Counted from the first letter of the stretch, positions 23,139 to 31,486 are shown. The stretch: 64,000 bases of DNA from DATAAZ01 sp036259875 (GCA_036259875.1 DATAAZ010000025.1:9502-73501); one strand, 5' to 3'. Notes: a model not told the origin generated them from the letters alone. Translations and numbers: made by a program.

Positions 23139-23714
23139 ATGCGCATCAGCCACAAGCTCATCCTCGTCTTGTTCGCGATTCTCGGTCTCGGCGTCGGAGT
23201 GGCGCTCGCGGCCTCGACGGGCGGCGTCGGCGGCGGCGGCGGCGTCACGACCACCGAGCCTGCCGCCGCGACGACGGGTACGACGCCCGCCTCGACCGTC
23301 ACGCAGGGCGACGACGTGAGCGGCCCGTGCGACGAGGCCGAGCACGCGAACGACCCGCGCTGCGCCGGTCCGCAGCGGCCCGAAGACGACGATGACCGCA
23401 CGGGGAACGCGCCGGGGGTCGACATCTCGGGGCCGTGCGACGAGGCCGAGCATGCGGACGATCCGCGCTGCACGGGTGCAGGCGGCCAGGCGCGCGAGGA
23501 CCGTTCCGGTCGATCGGGGCGCTCGCACGGCGAGGACAACTCGGGTCCCTCCGACAACTCGGGCCCGGGGAGCTCGTCGTCCGGGCATGGCGGGGACGAC
23601 GATCGGGACGAGGACGACGACGACCGGGACGACCACGACGAAGACCGGGACGACGACGACGACCGGGGGGACGACGACCGCGATCGCTCCGGCAGCAACT
23701 CGGGCCGCGGCTAG
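23139..23714 (+). CDS. Secreted hyper-acidic Asp/Arg-repeat protein with two C-x10-C motifs
   Basis: This 191-residue protein opens MRISHKLILVLFAILGLGVG then VALAAS, a clear signal peptide with likely cleavage after ALA-A. A Gly/Thr/Ala-rich region follows, then two copies of (V/I)SGPCDEAEHA(N/D)DPRC at about residues 66 and 102. The C-terminal 70 residues are dominated by Asp and Arg (DDDRDEDDDD, DDRGDDDRDRSGSNSGRG). An AAAGGGG Shine-Dalgarno-like sequence precedes the ATG. Downstream is a strong terminator. It is partner to the gene at 22279. The family is unrecognised, and metal binding or envelope function is inference. Confidence 0.75.
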   Translation: MRISHKLILVLFAILGLGVGVALAASTGGVGGGGGVTTTEPAAATTGTTPASTVTQGDDVSGPCDEAEHANDPRCAGPQRPEDDDDRTGNAPGVDISGPCDEAEHADDPRCTGAGGQAREDRSGRSGRSHGEDNSGPSDNSGPGSSSSGHGGDDDRDEDDDDRDDHDEDRDDDDDRGDDDRDRSGSNSGRG

Positions 23715-23734
23715 CCGCTAGCGGCCGACACAGG

Positions 23735-23780
23735 CGGGCGGGCGCTCGGCCCTCTCCGGGTCGCCCGCCCGTTTCCTTTT
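23735..23780 (+). terminator. Rho-independent terminator after the second acidic protein
   Basis: CGGGCGGGCG (23735-23744) pairs perfectly with CGCCCGCCCG (23762-23771) across a 17-base loop and is followed by tttcctttt. It terminates plus-strand transcription just before the purE stop, so it may also act on convergent messages. Confidence 0.75.
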
Positions 23781-24307
23781 CAGAGCTCGAGCTGCGGGCG
23801 GCGCGGCGCGTCGGGATACCCGCCGCCCTGGGCGAGGATCTTCGCCGCGAGGATCGCCGCGTTCCGCGCGCCGTCGAGCGAGACGCAGGCCACGGGGACG
23901 CCGGGCGGCATCTGGACGATGGCGAGGATCGCGTCGAGCCCGCCCGCGGCGCTCTTCGCCGTCGTGAGCGGCACGCCGATCACCGGGAGCTCCGTGTAGG
24001 CGGCGACCGCACCCGGCAGCGCCGCCGCCATCCCGGCGGCCGCGATGATGACGCGCACGCCGCGCAGCGCCGCCGTCGACGCGTACTCGGCGACGCCGCG
24101 TGGATCGCGGTGTGCCGAGAGGACGTGAAGCTCGTTCGTGATCCCGCGCTCGTCCAGCTCGTCGATTGCGGGCTGCATCCGCTCGCGGTCCGACTCGGAC
24201 CCGATCAGGATCCCGACGAGCGGGCCCGGCTCGAAGTCGTCGATGACGGCGAGCGGGCTGGGCGCCTCCTCGACCGGCGACTCGGTGGACTGGTCAGCCT
24301 GCGACAT
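23780..24307 (-). CDS. purE: N5-carboxyaminoimidazole ribonucleotide mutase
   Basis: This 175-residue protein converts N5-CAIR to CAIR. Motifs are ILIGSESDRERM, LSAHRDPRGVAEYA, IAAAGMAAALPGAVAA and LPVIGVPL. A 28-residue N-terminal extension rich in Ser, Glu and Pro precedes the core. The ATG lies inside the end of purD (14-base overlap), so the two are coupled. purK is not in the window. Confidence 0.96.
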   Translation of the reverse strand: MSQADQSTESPVEEAPSPLAVIDDFEPGPLVGILIGSESDRERMQPAIDELDERGITNELHVLSAHRDPRGVAEYASTAALRGVRVIIAAAGMAAALPGAVAAYTELPVIGVPLTTAKSAAGGLDAILAIVQMPPGVPVACVSLDGARNAAILAAKILAQGGGYPDAPRRPQLEL

Positions 24308-25511
24308 GGACGGCGTGAAGAGCGATGTCGCGACGGTACTGCGCGCCCGGGAACCCGATCGTGGCGACAGCGCGATACGCGAGCTCGCGCGCGTCGTCCA
24401 CCGTGTCTGCGACGCCCGTGACGGTGAGCGCGCGTCCGCCGGACGCGATCACCCTGCCTTCGCGAAGCGCCGTTCCGGCATGGAAGACGAGGGCGTTCGC
24501 CTCCGCCTCGTCGATGCCGGTGATCTCGGTTCCCGTCTCCGGCGCGTCGGGATAGCCCGGCGACGCGAGGACGACGGCGGCCGCGGCCCCTCCCAGCGAC
24601 GGTCCCGCCACCGAGGCGAGCCCGCCGGTCGCCGTTCGCTCGAGGAGGTCGAGGAGGTCGCCCTGGACGCGCGGCAGGATCGCCTGGGTCTCGGGGTCGC
24701 CGAAACGGCAGTTGAACTCCAGAACGCGCGGGCCGTCCTCCGTCAGCATGAGGCCCGCATAGAGGAGGCCGACGAACGGCGCCTCGCGCCGCGCGAGCTC
24801 GGCGAGGACGGGCCGGTGGATCCGCTCGCAGAGCTCGCCCACGTCGTGATCCGACACGAACGGCACCGGTGAGTAGGCGCCCATCCCGCCCGTGTTCGGC
24901 CCCTCGTCGCCGTCCAGGAGGCGCTTCGCGTCCCGTGCGGGCGGCAATGCGACGACGTTGGTTCCGTCGGTGAGCGCGAAGACGGAGACCTCCTCGCCCT
25001 CGAGGAGCTCTTCGACGACCACGCCGGATCCCAGTGACTGGGCTCGTTCCCAGGCGGCCTTGGCCTCGCGCTGCGTCCGGCAGACGAAGACCCCCTTGCC
25101 GCCAGCGAGGCCGTCCGCCTTCACGACGCACGGCGCGCGGGGGCCGGAAAGCTCCGCTGCGGCCGGGACGTCGGCGGCGCGCATCACCTCCTTGGCGAAC
25201 GACTTGGAGCCCTCGATCCGCGCCGCGGCGGCGCTCGGGCCGACGACCGGGACGCCCGCGTGCCGGATTCCCTCGGCGACGCCGTACACGAGCGGCGCCT
25301 CCGGCCCGAAGACGACGAGGTCGATCGCGAGCTCCTGGCAGAGCGCAAGCAGAGCGTCCCCGTCGTCGGCGGCCACGGGGTGGCAACGGGCGACAGAGGC
25401 GATCCCCGGGTTGCCGGGCGCGGCATGGAGCTCGCGCAGCGCGTCGCTTTGCGTGAGCTTCCACGCGAGCGCGTGCTCGCGCCCGCCGGAGCCCACGACG
25501 AGGACGTTCAT
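24294..25511 (-). CDS. purD: Phosphoribosylamine-glycine ligase (GAR synthetase)
   Basis: This 405-residue ATP-grasp enzyme joins phosphoribosylamine and glycine, directly after PurF in the pathway. Motifs are MNVLVVGSGGREHALAWKL, the ATP-grasp loop VVKADGLAGGKGVF, GPNTGGMGAYSPVP and LEFNCRFGDPETQ. The ATG at 25511 has TACACT eight bases upstream, a leaderless pattern. It heads a purD-purE pair. Confidence 0.97.
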   Translation of the reverse strand: MNVLVVGSGGREHALAWKLTQSDALRELHAAPGNPGIASVARCHPVAADDGDALLALCQELAIDLVVFGPEAPLVYGVAEGIRHAGVPVVGPSAAAARIEGSKSFAKEVMRAADVPAAAELSGPRAPCVVKADGLAGGKGVFVCRTQREAKAAWERAQSLGSGVVVEELLEGEEVSVFALTDGTNVVALPPARDAKRLLDGDEGPNTGGMGAYSPVPFVSDHDVGELCERIHRPVLAELARREAPFVGLLYAGLMLTEDGPRVLEFNCRFGDPETQAILPRVQGDLLDLLERTATGGLASVAGPSLGGAAAAVVLASPGYPDAPETGTEITGIDEAEANALVFHAGTALREGRVIASGGRALTVTGVADTVDDARELAYRAVATIGFPGAQYRRDIALHAVHVAG

Positions 25512-25592
25512 CGGCGGCGAGTGTAGTGGCCTCGCCGGTCGCTTCGAAGGCGGCGAGGTTCAAAGACGCGGCGCGTCTGGTAGAGAACAGCC

Positions 25593-25913
25593 GTGCGCGA
25601 CCCGGGTCTCGACAGGCATGAGTGGGAGACCGAATGGCAGGCGCTCGAGTCGGAGCTCGAGGACGCGCCGGCCGAGACGCTCCCGGAGCTTTGCGACCTG
25701 GTCGAGCGGATGCTCGTCGCGCGCGGATTCCCGATCAACGACGAGGTTGCGGACGACGGGATGGAGCCCGACCTTCGGGTCGAGTATCGCTCCGCGCGCG
25801 AGGTCGCGCTCCGCCTCGAGCGCGGCGACGACGTCGATCCCGGCGACATCGGCGATGCGATCGGGAACCTCCGCGACATCTACGCGCAGCTGATCGACCG
25901 GCCCGACAACTAG
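25593..25913 (+). CDS. Conserved hypothetical acidic protein
   Basis: This ORF encodes 106 residues. It is helical and acidic with no Cys and no membrane segment. Landmarks are EWQALESELEDAPAETLPEL, VARGFPINDEV and GDIGDAIGNLRDIYAQLI. The start is GTG 25593, behind TAGAGA. It has its own terminator hairpin 46 bp downstream and stands alone between purD (divergent) and the glutamine synthetase. Function unknown. Confidence 0.6.
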   Translation: MRDPGLDRHEWETEWQALESELEDAPAETLPELCDLVERMLVARGFPINDEVADDGMEPDLRVEYRSAREVALRLERGDDVDPGDIGDAIGNLRDIYAQLIDRPDN

Positions 25914-25958
25914 CGAAGTCGCTTTCGGGGGCCGCCACCGTCGAACTAGTATTCGCGC

Positions 25959-25978
25959 ACCGGCCTCCCGGCCGGTTT
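25959..25978 (+). terminator. Hairpin ahead of the glutamine-synthetase leader (terminator or attenuator)
   Basis: ACCGGCC, loop TCCC, GGCCGGT form a perfect seven-pair stem followed by TT and CCCC. It lies 46 bp after the hypothetical gene and 135 bp before the glutamine synthetase ATG. A TAGTAT (25947-25952) just upstream could be the synthetase's -10, in which case the hairpin would be at the very start of its leader. The remaining leader, 25979-26112, has a further GGGAC...GTCCC pairing but no riboswitch I can name. Confidence 0.5.
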
Positions 25979-26112
25979 CCCCCCGAGTGAAGGCGGCGCG
26001 ATGGCACGAGAAGCGACGGGACCTGCGGCGAGACGTCCCGCGCCCGCGTGCGAACGGCTGACGGCCTGGTTCGCGCCCGCGCCGCGCACAGGCCCCGCGT
26101 AAAGGAGCAGCA

Positions 26113-27597
26113 ATGGCAGTCGTCGAGACCGGCCCGAGCCAGGTGCAGACCGTCCTCGCGAAAGGCGGGATTCCCGACCCGTTCCCGACGCTCGAAGAGG
26201 CGCGCAACGACCCCGGCCGCCGCGAGCGCATCCAGGAGATCCGCAAGCGGATCAACGAGCAGGGGATCAAGTACCTCTTCTTCCAGCAGGTTTCCGTTTC
26301 CGGTCACGTGAACGGGAAGGGGGTCTCGGCGACCCAGTGGGAGAAGGTCGCGGAGGACGGCTATCAGCTCGTGTACGGCGCGACGGCCGACCTCTTCGTC
26401 GACCGGAGCGAGCGGTATATCGGCTTCGGGCCCGAGGAGTCGGAGCTCGCCGCGATCGCGGATCTCGACACGTTCGCTCAGCTCCCCTGGGATCCGCGCG
26501 TCGCGCGCGTGTTCTGCGACTGCTACGACACGGAGACGGGAAAGCTCCTCGAGGCGGACGCTCGCCAGAACCTGAAGCTCACGATGAACGAGGTCGAGCA
26601 GGAGCTCGGCTACACGTTTCTCTGCGGGATCGAGCCCGAAATGATGTGGATGAAGCGGCCGGCGGGGTCGACGGATCCCGGACAGGCGGAGGGCATCACC
26701 AAGCCCTGGTGCTACCACATCAACCAGTTTGAGGAGCTGCGCCCGATCATTCTCGACGTGATCGACTACGGGGAGCGGCTCGGGATCAACCCGACGTACG
26801 GCGACCACGAGGACTCGCCCGGGCAGCTCGAGCTCAACTTCCTCTTCGACCGCGCCGTCCGCACGGCCGACAACCTCTCGACCTACCGGCAGCTCTGCCA
26901 GGCGGTCGCGCGCAAGCACACGCGTGAGGGCACGTACGGCGACGGCGTCGAGGTCATCGCAACGTTCATGCCGAAGCCCTTCACGGGCGTCTCGGCAAAC
27001 GGCGCGCACCACCACTTCACGCTCGTCGACGAGGACGGGAACAACGTCTTCTACGACGCCGACGGCCCGGCGAAGCTCTCCGGGCTCGGCCGCCAGTTCA
27101 TGGGCGGCATCCTCGATCACTACCGAGCCCTCTGCGCCATCACGGCGTCGACCGTCAACTCGTACAAGCGCTTCTGGGACTTCGGGTTCTGGGCGCCGAT
27201 CTACAAGGACTACGGCTGGCAAAACCGGACCTGCCTCGTCCGTGTCGCGAGCGGCGGGCGCTTCGAGTACCGCGCCGTCGATTCGGCGTGCAACCCGTAC
27301 CTCACCCAGGCGGCGCTGCTTCGGGCCGGCCTCGACGGCGTGAAGCGGGGACTCGACCCGGGCGAGCCGCAGCAGCGCAACGTGTACGACGTCCTCGCGG
27401 AAGGCGTCGAGATCCCGCGCGTACCCGAACACCTCGGGGAGGCGCTCGCGGCGCTCGAGGAAGACGAGGTCGTTCGCTCGGCGCTCCCCGGCCGCCTCTA
27501 CGAGGTCTTCATGCACTACAAGCGCGACGAGTGGGAGCGCTTCCTCGCAGCCGTGACCGACTGGGAGCGCGAGCGCTACCTCGACGTCCTACCCTAG
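26113..27597 (+). CDS. Glutamine synthetase family, GlnT/GmaS-like (gamma-glutamylamide synthetase candidate)
   Basis: This 494-residue enzyme forms a gamma-glutamyl amide from glutamate, ATP and an amine. A beta-grasp N-domain (about residues 45-125) and a catalytic domain follow, with GIEPEMMWMK, GDHEDSPGQLELNF (metal Glu), NGAHHHFTL (the G-x-H-x-H equivalent), TVNSYKRFWD, NRTCLVRV and FEYRAVDSACNPYLTQ. The regulatory adenylylation Tyr block of GlnA-I is not evident. The company of split glutamate-synthase genes is that of rhizobial glnT-glxBCD and of methylotroph gmaS-mgsABC, so methylamine or another amine is a plausible substrate besides ammonia. AAGGAG precedes the ATG. Repeat E2 fills the gap to the next gene. 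Confidence 0.9.
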   Translation: MAVVETGPSQVQTVLAKGGIPDPFPTLEEARNDPGRRERIQEIRKRINEQGIKYLFFQQVSVSGHVNGKGVSATQWEKVAEDGYQLVYGATADLFVDRSERYIGFGPEESELAAIADLDTFAQLPWDPRVARVFCDCYDTETGKLLEADARQNLKLTMNEVEQELGYTFLCGIEPEMMWMKRPAGSTDPGQAEGITKPWCYHINQFEELRPIILDVIDYGERLGINPTYGDHEDSPGQLELNFLFDRAVRTADNLSTYRQLCQAVARKHTREGTYGDGVEVIATFMPKPFTGVSANGAHHHFTLVDEDGNNVFYDADGPAKLSGLGRQFMGGILDHYRALCAITASTVNSYKRFWDFGFWAPIYKDYGWQNRTCLVRVASGGRFEYRAVDSACNPYLTQAALLRAGLDGVKRGLDPGEPQQRNVYDVLAEGVEIPRVPEHLGEALAALEEDEVVRSALPGRLYEVFMHYKRDEWERFLAAVTDWERERYLDVLP

Positions 27598-27760
27598 TGC
27601 TCGTCGAGCAATGCATGCCGACCCCCGGCCCGCGATCACGCGGCGCGAGAGCCCACCCTCGTGCTTGTGGAGGCGTCCAGCCTTGCCTGCGAACGAGTGC
27701 GGACTCCTGCCTGGTGCTCGCGACGCAGGAATCCGGCGGCACCACCGGACGAGCCACTAA
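27586..27760. repeat. Dispersed ~170-bp repeat, copy E2
   Basis: This is the homologue of E1 at the window start. It spans almost all of the 173-bp gap between the glutamine synthetase and the amidotransferase gene and begins within the synthetase stop region. The core hairpin is CCGCG, loop ATCA, CGCGG. Its position inside an operon-like run is compatible with an intercistronic RNA element, but a mobile repeat is equally possible. Confidence 0.6.
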
Positions 27761-27770
27761 CGTCTAGGCC

Positions 27771-28709
27771 ATGTGCGGGATCGCGGGCATCCTCTATCGC
27801 GACGGCGGCGACAGCGCGCACCGGATCGGGCGCGACGTGACGCGGATGCTGCAGGCAATGAAGCACCGCGGACCCGATTCGACGGGGTACGCGCTGTACG
27901 GCCGGCCGCAGGAAGCGATCGTCATGCGCTACAAGCTCGCGGACGCGAACACGCCCCGCGACTTCGAGTTCGAGGATCGGCTCGAGCGCCATCAGCGCGA
28001 GGTGCTCGCGCGCGTGCGCGCGGCCGGGGGGCGCGTAACAGACGTCGAGGAGGAGACGCCGTACGCCTACCGGATCGTGCTCGACTACGGCGGCGACCTG
28101 AAGGGCCTCGCCGACCGGGTCGAGTCCGTCCCCGACGCCGAGGTCCTCTCGCTCGGCCACTCGCTCGAGATCGTCAAGGACCTAGGAGACGCCGAATCGG
28201 TGGCCCGCCAGTACGGCCTCGACGAGTTCGCCGGTACGCACGGAATCGGGCACGTCCGGATGGCGACCGAGTCGGACGTCGACATCTCGGGCGCGCATCC
28301 GTACTGGGCATACCCGTTCCCCGACGTGGCGGTCGTCCACAACGGCCAGCTCACGAACTACTTCCAGTGGCGGCGCCGCCTCGAGCGCTCCGGCCACCGC
28401 TTTCAGTCGGAGTGCGACTCGGAGATCATCGCCGTCTACCTCGCCGAGAAGATGGCGGACGGCGCCTCGCTCGAGGACGCGATGCGTGACTCGCTAGACG
28501 AGCTCGACGGCGTCTTCACCTACATCGCGGTCACCGACGACGCGCTCGGGGTCGCGAAGGACGAGATGGCGGCGAAGCCGCTCGTCCTCTACGAGTCGGA
28601 CGACGTCGTCGCGCTCGCCTCCGAGGAGATCGCGATTCGCTCCGTCATCGACCGGGAGATCGAGACGTACGACCCGTACGAGGCGGAGGTTCTCGTATGG
28701 CAACGGTAG
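27771..28709 (+). CDS. Class-II glutamine amidotransferase subunit (GlxB/MgsA-like)
   Basis: This 312-residue protein begins MCGIAGILYRDGG, with Cys2 as the N-terminal nucleophile. HRGPDSTGYALYG, GTHGIGHVRMAT, VVHNGQLTNY and ECDSEIIAVYL are glutaminase-domain motifs. It corresponds to the amidotransferase part of glutamate synthase carried as a free subunit, as in GlxB or MgsA (N-methylglutamate synthase). It hydrolyses glutamine or a gamma-glutamylamide and passes the amine to the FMN subunit. It overlaps the next gene by 13 bases. Confidence 0.9.
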   Translation: MCGIAGILYRDGGDSAHRIGRDVTRMLQAMKHRGPDSTGYALYGRPQEAIVMRYKLADANTPRDFEFEDRLERHQREVLARVRAAGGRVTDVEEETPYAYRIVLDYGGDLKGLADRVESVPDAEVLSLGHSLEIVKDLGDAESVARQYGLDEFAGTHGIGHVRMATESDVDISGAHPYWAYPFPDVAVVHNGQLTNYFQWRRRLERSGHRFQSECDSEIIAVYLAEKMADGASLEDAMRDSLDELDGVFTYIAVTDDALGVAKDEMAAKPLVLYESDDVVALASEEIAIRSVIDREIETYDPYEAEVLVWQR

Positions 28710-29485
28710 GCGAGCAGCGGGTCACCTACGACGCGCGCGGCCTCGCGGAGCCGGACGCCGAGGCACCCCGCGTCGCCGAGATCGAGGGCGGATGTGCGAC
28801 GTTCGACGCGCACGACCTCTCGACACGGCAGATCAACCTCGAGCTTCGCCGGCTGCTCTACGAGGAGGGCGTGAAGGACGTGACGGTCCTGAACCCGGGC
28901 GCCAAGCACTCGCTCGGCGTCGGGATCCTGACCCGCTGCCGGATCCGCTTCGAGGGGTCACTTGGGTACTTCGCCTGCGGCCTGATCGACGGGCCGGAGA
29001 TCGAGATCGCGGGCCGGGTCGGCTGGTCGGCGTGCGAGAACATGATGTCGGGCGTCGTCGTCGTGCACGGGAACGCCGGCTCGCTCACCGGCGCCGCGAT
29101 GCGTGGCGGCGACCTCCTCGTCAAGGGTCGCGTCGGGGCGCGGACAGGGATCGACCAGAAGGGCGGCTCGATCATCGTCCTCGGCGATGCCGGGTCGATG
29201 ACGGGGTTCATGCTCCAGCGCGGCCGCCAGGTGCTGTGCGGAGACGTCGGCCCCGGGCTCGGTGACTCGATGTACGACGGGACGATCTACGTCGCCGGGA
29301 AGGTCGCGTCGCTCGGGATCGACTGCGTCCCGGGCGAGTGGACGGACGCCGATACGGAGTTCATCGAGCGCAAGTTCCAGATCTACGGGCTCGGCTCGCC
29401 GCCTGAGTTCCAGAAGTTCGTCTGCGGCAGGAAGCTCTACAACTACGACAACCTCGAACCGGCAGAGAGGAAGCTCGTCCTATGA
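28697..29485 (+). CDS. GXGXG-domain subunit of split glutamate synthase (GlxC/MgsB-like)
   Basis: This 262-residue protein is the right-handed beta-helix (GXGXG) domain of glutamate synthase as a separate polypeptide. Repeating turns are visible as GRVGWSACENMMSG, GNAGSLTGAAMRGGDLLVKG, GRVGARTGIDQKGG and GDAGSMTGFMLQRG. It is thought to be structural, holding the amidotransferase and FMN domains together. The start lies inside the upstream gene (13-base overlap). Its stop overlaps the FMN subunit by four bases (ATGA). Confidence 0.9.
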   Translation: MATVGEQRVTYDARGLAEPDAEAPRVAEIEGGCATFDAHDLSTRQINLELRRLLYEEGVKDVTVLNPGAKHSLGVGILTRCRIRFEGSLGYFACGLIDGPEIEIAGRVGWSACENMMSGVVVVHGNAGSLTGAAMRGGDLLVKGRVGARTGIDQKGGSIIVLGDAGSMTGFMLQRGRQVLCGDVGPGLGDSMYDGTIYVAGKVASLGIDCVPGEWTDADTEFIERKFQIYGLGSPPEFQKFVCGRKLYNYDNLEPAERKLVL

Positions 29486-30957
29486 CCACAGCGGACCGTT
29501 ACGAGCAGCTCGACGCGACGTCGGGGAAGAGCCAGCCGGAGCGGCGCTCCATCCTTGGCCGGAGCCCGATCTTCACCCCGGAGGTCGTGAACGACATCCA
29601 CATGAAGGCGGAGCTCGGCCGGTACCGCATGCGCGGGTTCTCGATGTTCAAGAAGATCCCGCACTGGGACGACCTCATGTTCCTTCCCGGGACGCTGACC
29701 CGCTTCGTGATCGAGGGGTACCGGGAGAAGTGCGAGACGAAAACCGTCCTCGGCGCCCGTTTCGCGAAGCACCCGATCGAGCTCGACATCCCGATCTACA
29801 TCACGGGGATGAGTTTCGGCGCGCTCTCGCTCGAGGCGAAGATGGCGCTCGCGAAGGGCGCCTCGATGGCCGGGACGGCGACCTGCTCGGGCGAGGGCGG
29901 GATGATCCCGCCCGAGCGCGACCTCTCGACCAAGTGGTACTACCAGCTCATCCAGAGCCGGTACGGGTTCAACCCGCACCACCTGATGGTCGCCGACGCC
30001 TGCGAGTTCTTCATCGGCCAGGGGTGCAAAGTCGGGCTCGGCGGCCACCTGATGGGTCAGAAGGTGACGGAGCAGGTCGCGGAGATGCGCTCCCTGCCGC
30101 CCGGGATCGACCAGCGCTCGCCGGCCCGCCACCCCGACTGGCTCGGGCCCGACGACCTCTCGCTGAAGGTGCAGGAGATCCGCGAGGCGACGGACTACCG
30201 CATTCCGATCCAGCTCAAGCTCGGCGCCGCGCGCGTGTACGACGACGTGCGAATGGCGGCTAAGTGCGGGCCGGACATCATCTACCTCGACGGCGCCGAG
30301 GGCGGAACCGGGGCCGGGCCGCACGTCGCGACGGAGGAGACCGGAATCCCGCTCATGGCGGCGATCCCCGAGGCCCGCCGCGCGCTCGAGGACGTCGGCC
30401 TCGCAGACGAGATCGACCTCGTCGTCGCGGGCGGCATCCGGAACGGCGGCGACGTCGCCAAGGCGCTCGCGCTCGGGGCGAAGGCGGTCGCGATCGGGCA
30501 TGCCGCCCTCATCGCGCTGAACTGCAACAAGGAGATCCCGGGGGTCACCGACTACGAGGGGACGATCGGCGTGCGCGCGGGCGAGTGCTACCACTGCCAC
30601 ACGGGCCGTTGCCCGGTCGGGATCACGACGCAGGACCCCGAACTCAGGAAGCGCCTCCACGTCGACGCCGCCGCCGAGCGCGTCTACAACTTCCTGCATG
30701 CGATGACGCTCGAGCTCCAGATGCTCGCGCGCGCGTGCGGGAAGACCGACGTGCACTCGCTCGAGCCCGAGGATCTCTGCGCACTCACCGTCGAGGCGGC
30801 CGCGATGGCACGCGTGCCGCTGGCGGGGACTGACTGGGTCCCCGGCGTCACCGAGGAGCGGACGCTCGCGAAGATCGAGCGGCTGCTCGAGCGCCACCTC
30901 GAGTTTCCCGCCGATCTCCTGCCGGTCGAGCAGCCGGTCGAGGCCCGACCCGAGTGA
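29482..30957 (+). CDS. FMN-binding glutamate-synthase-domain protein (GlxD/MgsC-like)
   Basis: This 491-residue catalytic subunit builds glutamate, or N-methylglutamate in MgsABC systems, on an FMN/Fe-S centre. Motifs are YITGMSFGALSLEAK, CSGEGGMIPPERD, QLKLGAARVYDDVRM, YLDGAEGGTGAGPHV, VVAGGIRNGGDVAKALALGA and the cysteine cluster CYHCHTGRCPVGITTQDP, an iron-sulfur site as in archaeal-type GltB. ATGA overlap on the 5' side and GTGA overlap on the 3' side tie all four genes into one translational unit. Confidence 0.93.
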   Translation: MTTADRYEQLDATSGKSQPERRSILGRSPIFTPEVVNDIHMKAELGRYRMRGFSMFKKIPHWDDLMFLPGTLTRFVIEGYREKCETKTVLGARFAKHPIELDIPIYITGMSFGALSLEAKMALAKGASMAGTATCSGEGGMIPPERDLSTKWYYQLIQSRYGFNPHHLMVADACEFFIGQGCKVGLGGHLMGQKVTEQVAEMRSLPPGIDQRSPARHPDWLGPDDLSLKVQEIREATDYRIPIQLKLGAARVYDDVRMAAKCGPDIIYLDGAEGGTGAGPHVATEETGIPLMAAIPEARRALEDVGLADEIDLVVAGGIRNGGDVAKALALGAKAVAIGHAALIALNCNKEIPGVTDYEGTIGVRAGECYHCHTGRCPVGITTQDPELRKRLHVDAAAERVYNFLHAMTLELQMLARACGKTDVHSLEPEDLCALTVEAAAMARVPLAGTDWVPGVTEERTLAKIERLLERHLEFPADLLPVEQPVEARPE

Positions 30958-31445
30958 GCGTCGAGCCCGAGGCACCCACGACCGCCGACGCCCAGGAGAG
31001 CCACCCTGCGACGCCGGCGGCGCGCGAGCCCGAGAAGAAGGTCGCGATCGACGCGGAGTACCTGGCGGGCCATCGCTTCCCGTACCAGGAGGACATCTCG
31101 CTCGTCGAGGACGTCGACCTGCTCGCCGCGACGCCGGGCGAGGATCTCAACTGGCTCGAGGACGTCGAGCTCCTCGAGGAGGACGGCCTCCCGGCCGTCT
31201 TCGACCGTTACTCGAACTCGTTCCTCAAGATCTACTTCGCGATTCCCGAGGGGCGCGAGAACGAGCTCGCCCGCAAGGTGCTCGTGAAACACCTCCAGTC
31301 GGGCAACTCGTACGGGATTCAGCTGAAGGACCGCCACGCGAAGTTCCGGCAACCCGAGCTTGGCCCGTGGGTCGAGGAGGCACGGACGGTCGGGACCGAC
31401 TGGAAGCCCACCGCGCTCGAGGGCTGGGAGCCGCCCCTCCACTAG
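30954..31445 (+). CDS. Unknown fourth gene coupled to the split glutamate synthase
   Basis: This ORF encodes 163 residues. The first 35 are disordered-looking (Pro/Ala/Glu). A folded part follows with EYLAGHRFPYQEDISLVEDV, an acidic repeat of E-D-V-(D/E)-L-L, then YSNSFLKIYFAIPEGREN and ELARKVLVKHLQSGNSYGIQ and the end GWEPPLH. No signal, membrane helix or Cys. The GTG overlaps the FMN-subunit stop as GTGA. I do not recognise the family. Strict coupling suggests an accessory or fourth subunit of the synthase. Confidence 0.7.
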   Translation: MSVEPEAPTTADAQESHPATPAAREPEKKVAIDAEYLAGHRFPYQEDISLVEDVDLLAATPGEDLNWLEDVELLEEDGLPAVFDRYSNSFLKIYFAIPEGRENELARKVLVKHLQSGNSYGIQLKDRHAKFRQPELGPWVEEARTVGTDWKPTALEGWEPPLH

Positions 31446-31486
31446 GGGCCGACGGAGCCCCCGGTGGCCGGGCGTTCGGGCGCGTT

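Noticed and set aside
27586..27760. Glycine riboswitch in repeat E2 (gcgagagccc)
   Set aside because: The second conserved strand (C-T-C-T-C-A-G-G) and the C-C-G-A-A-G-G motif are missing.
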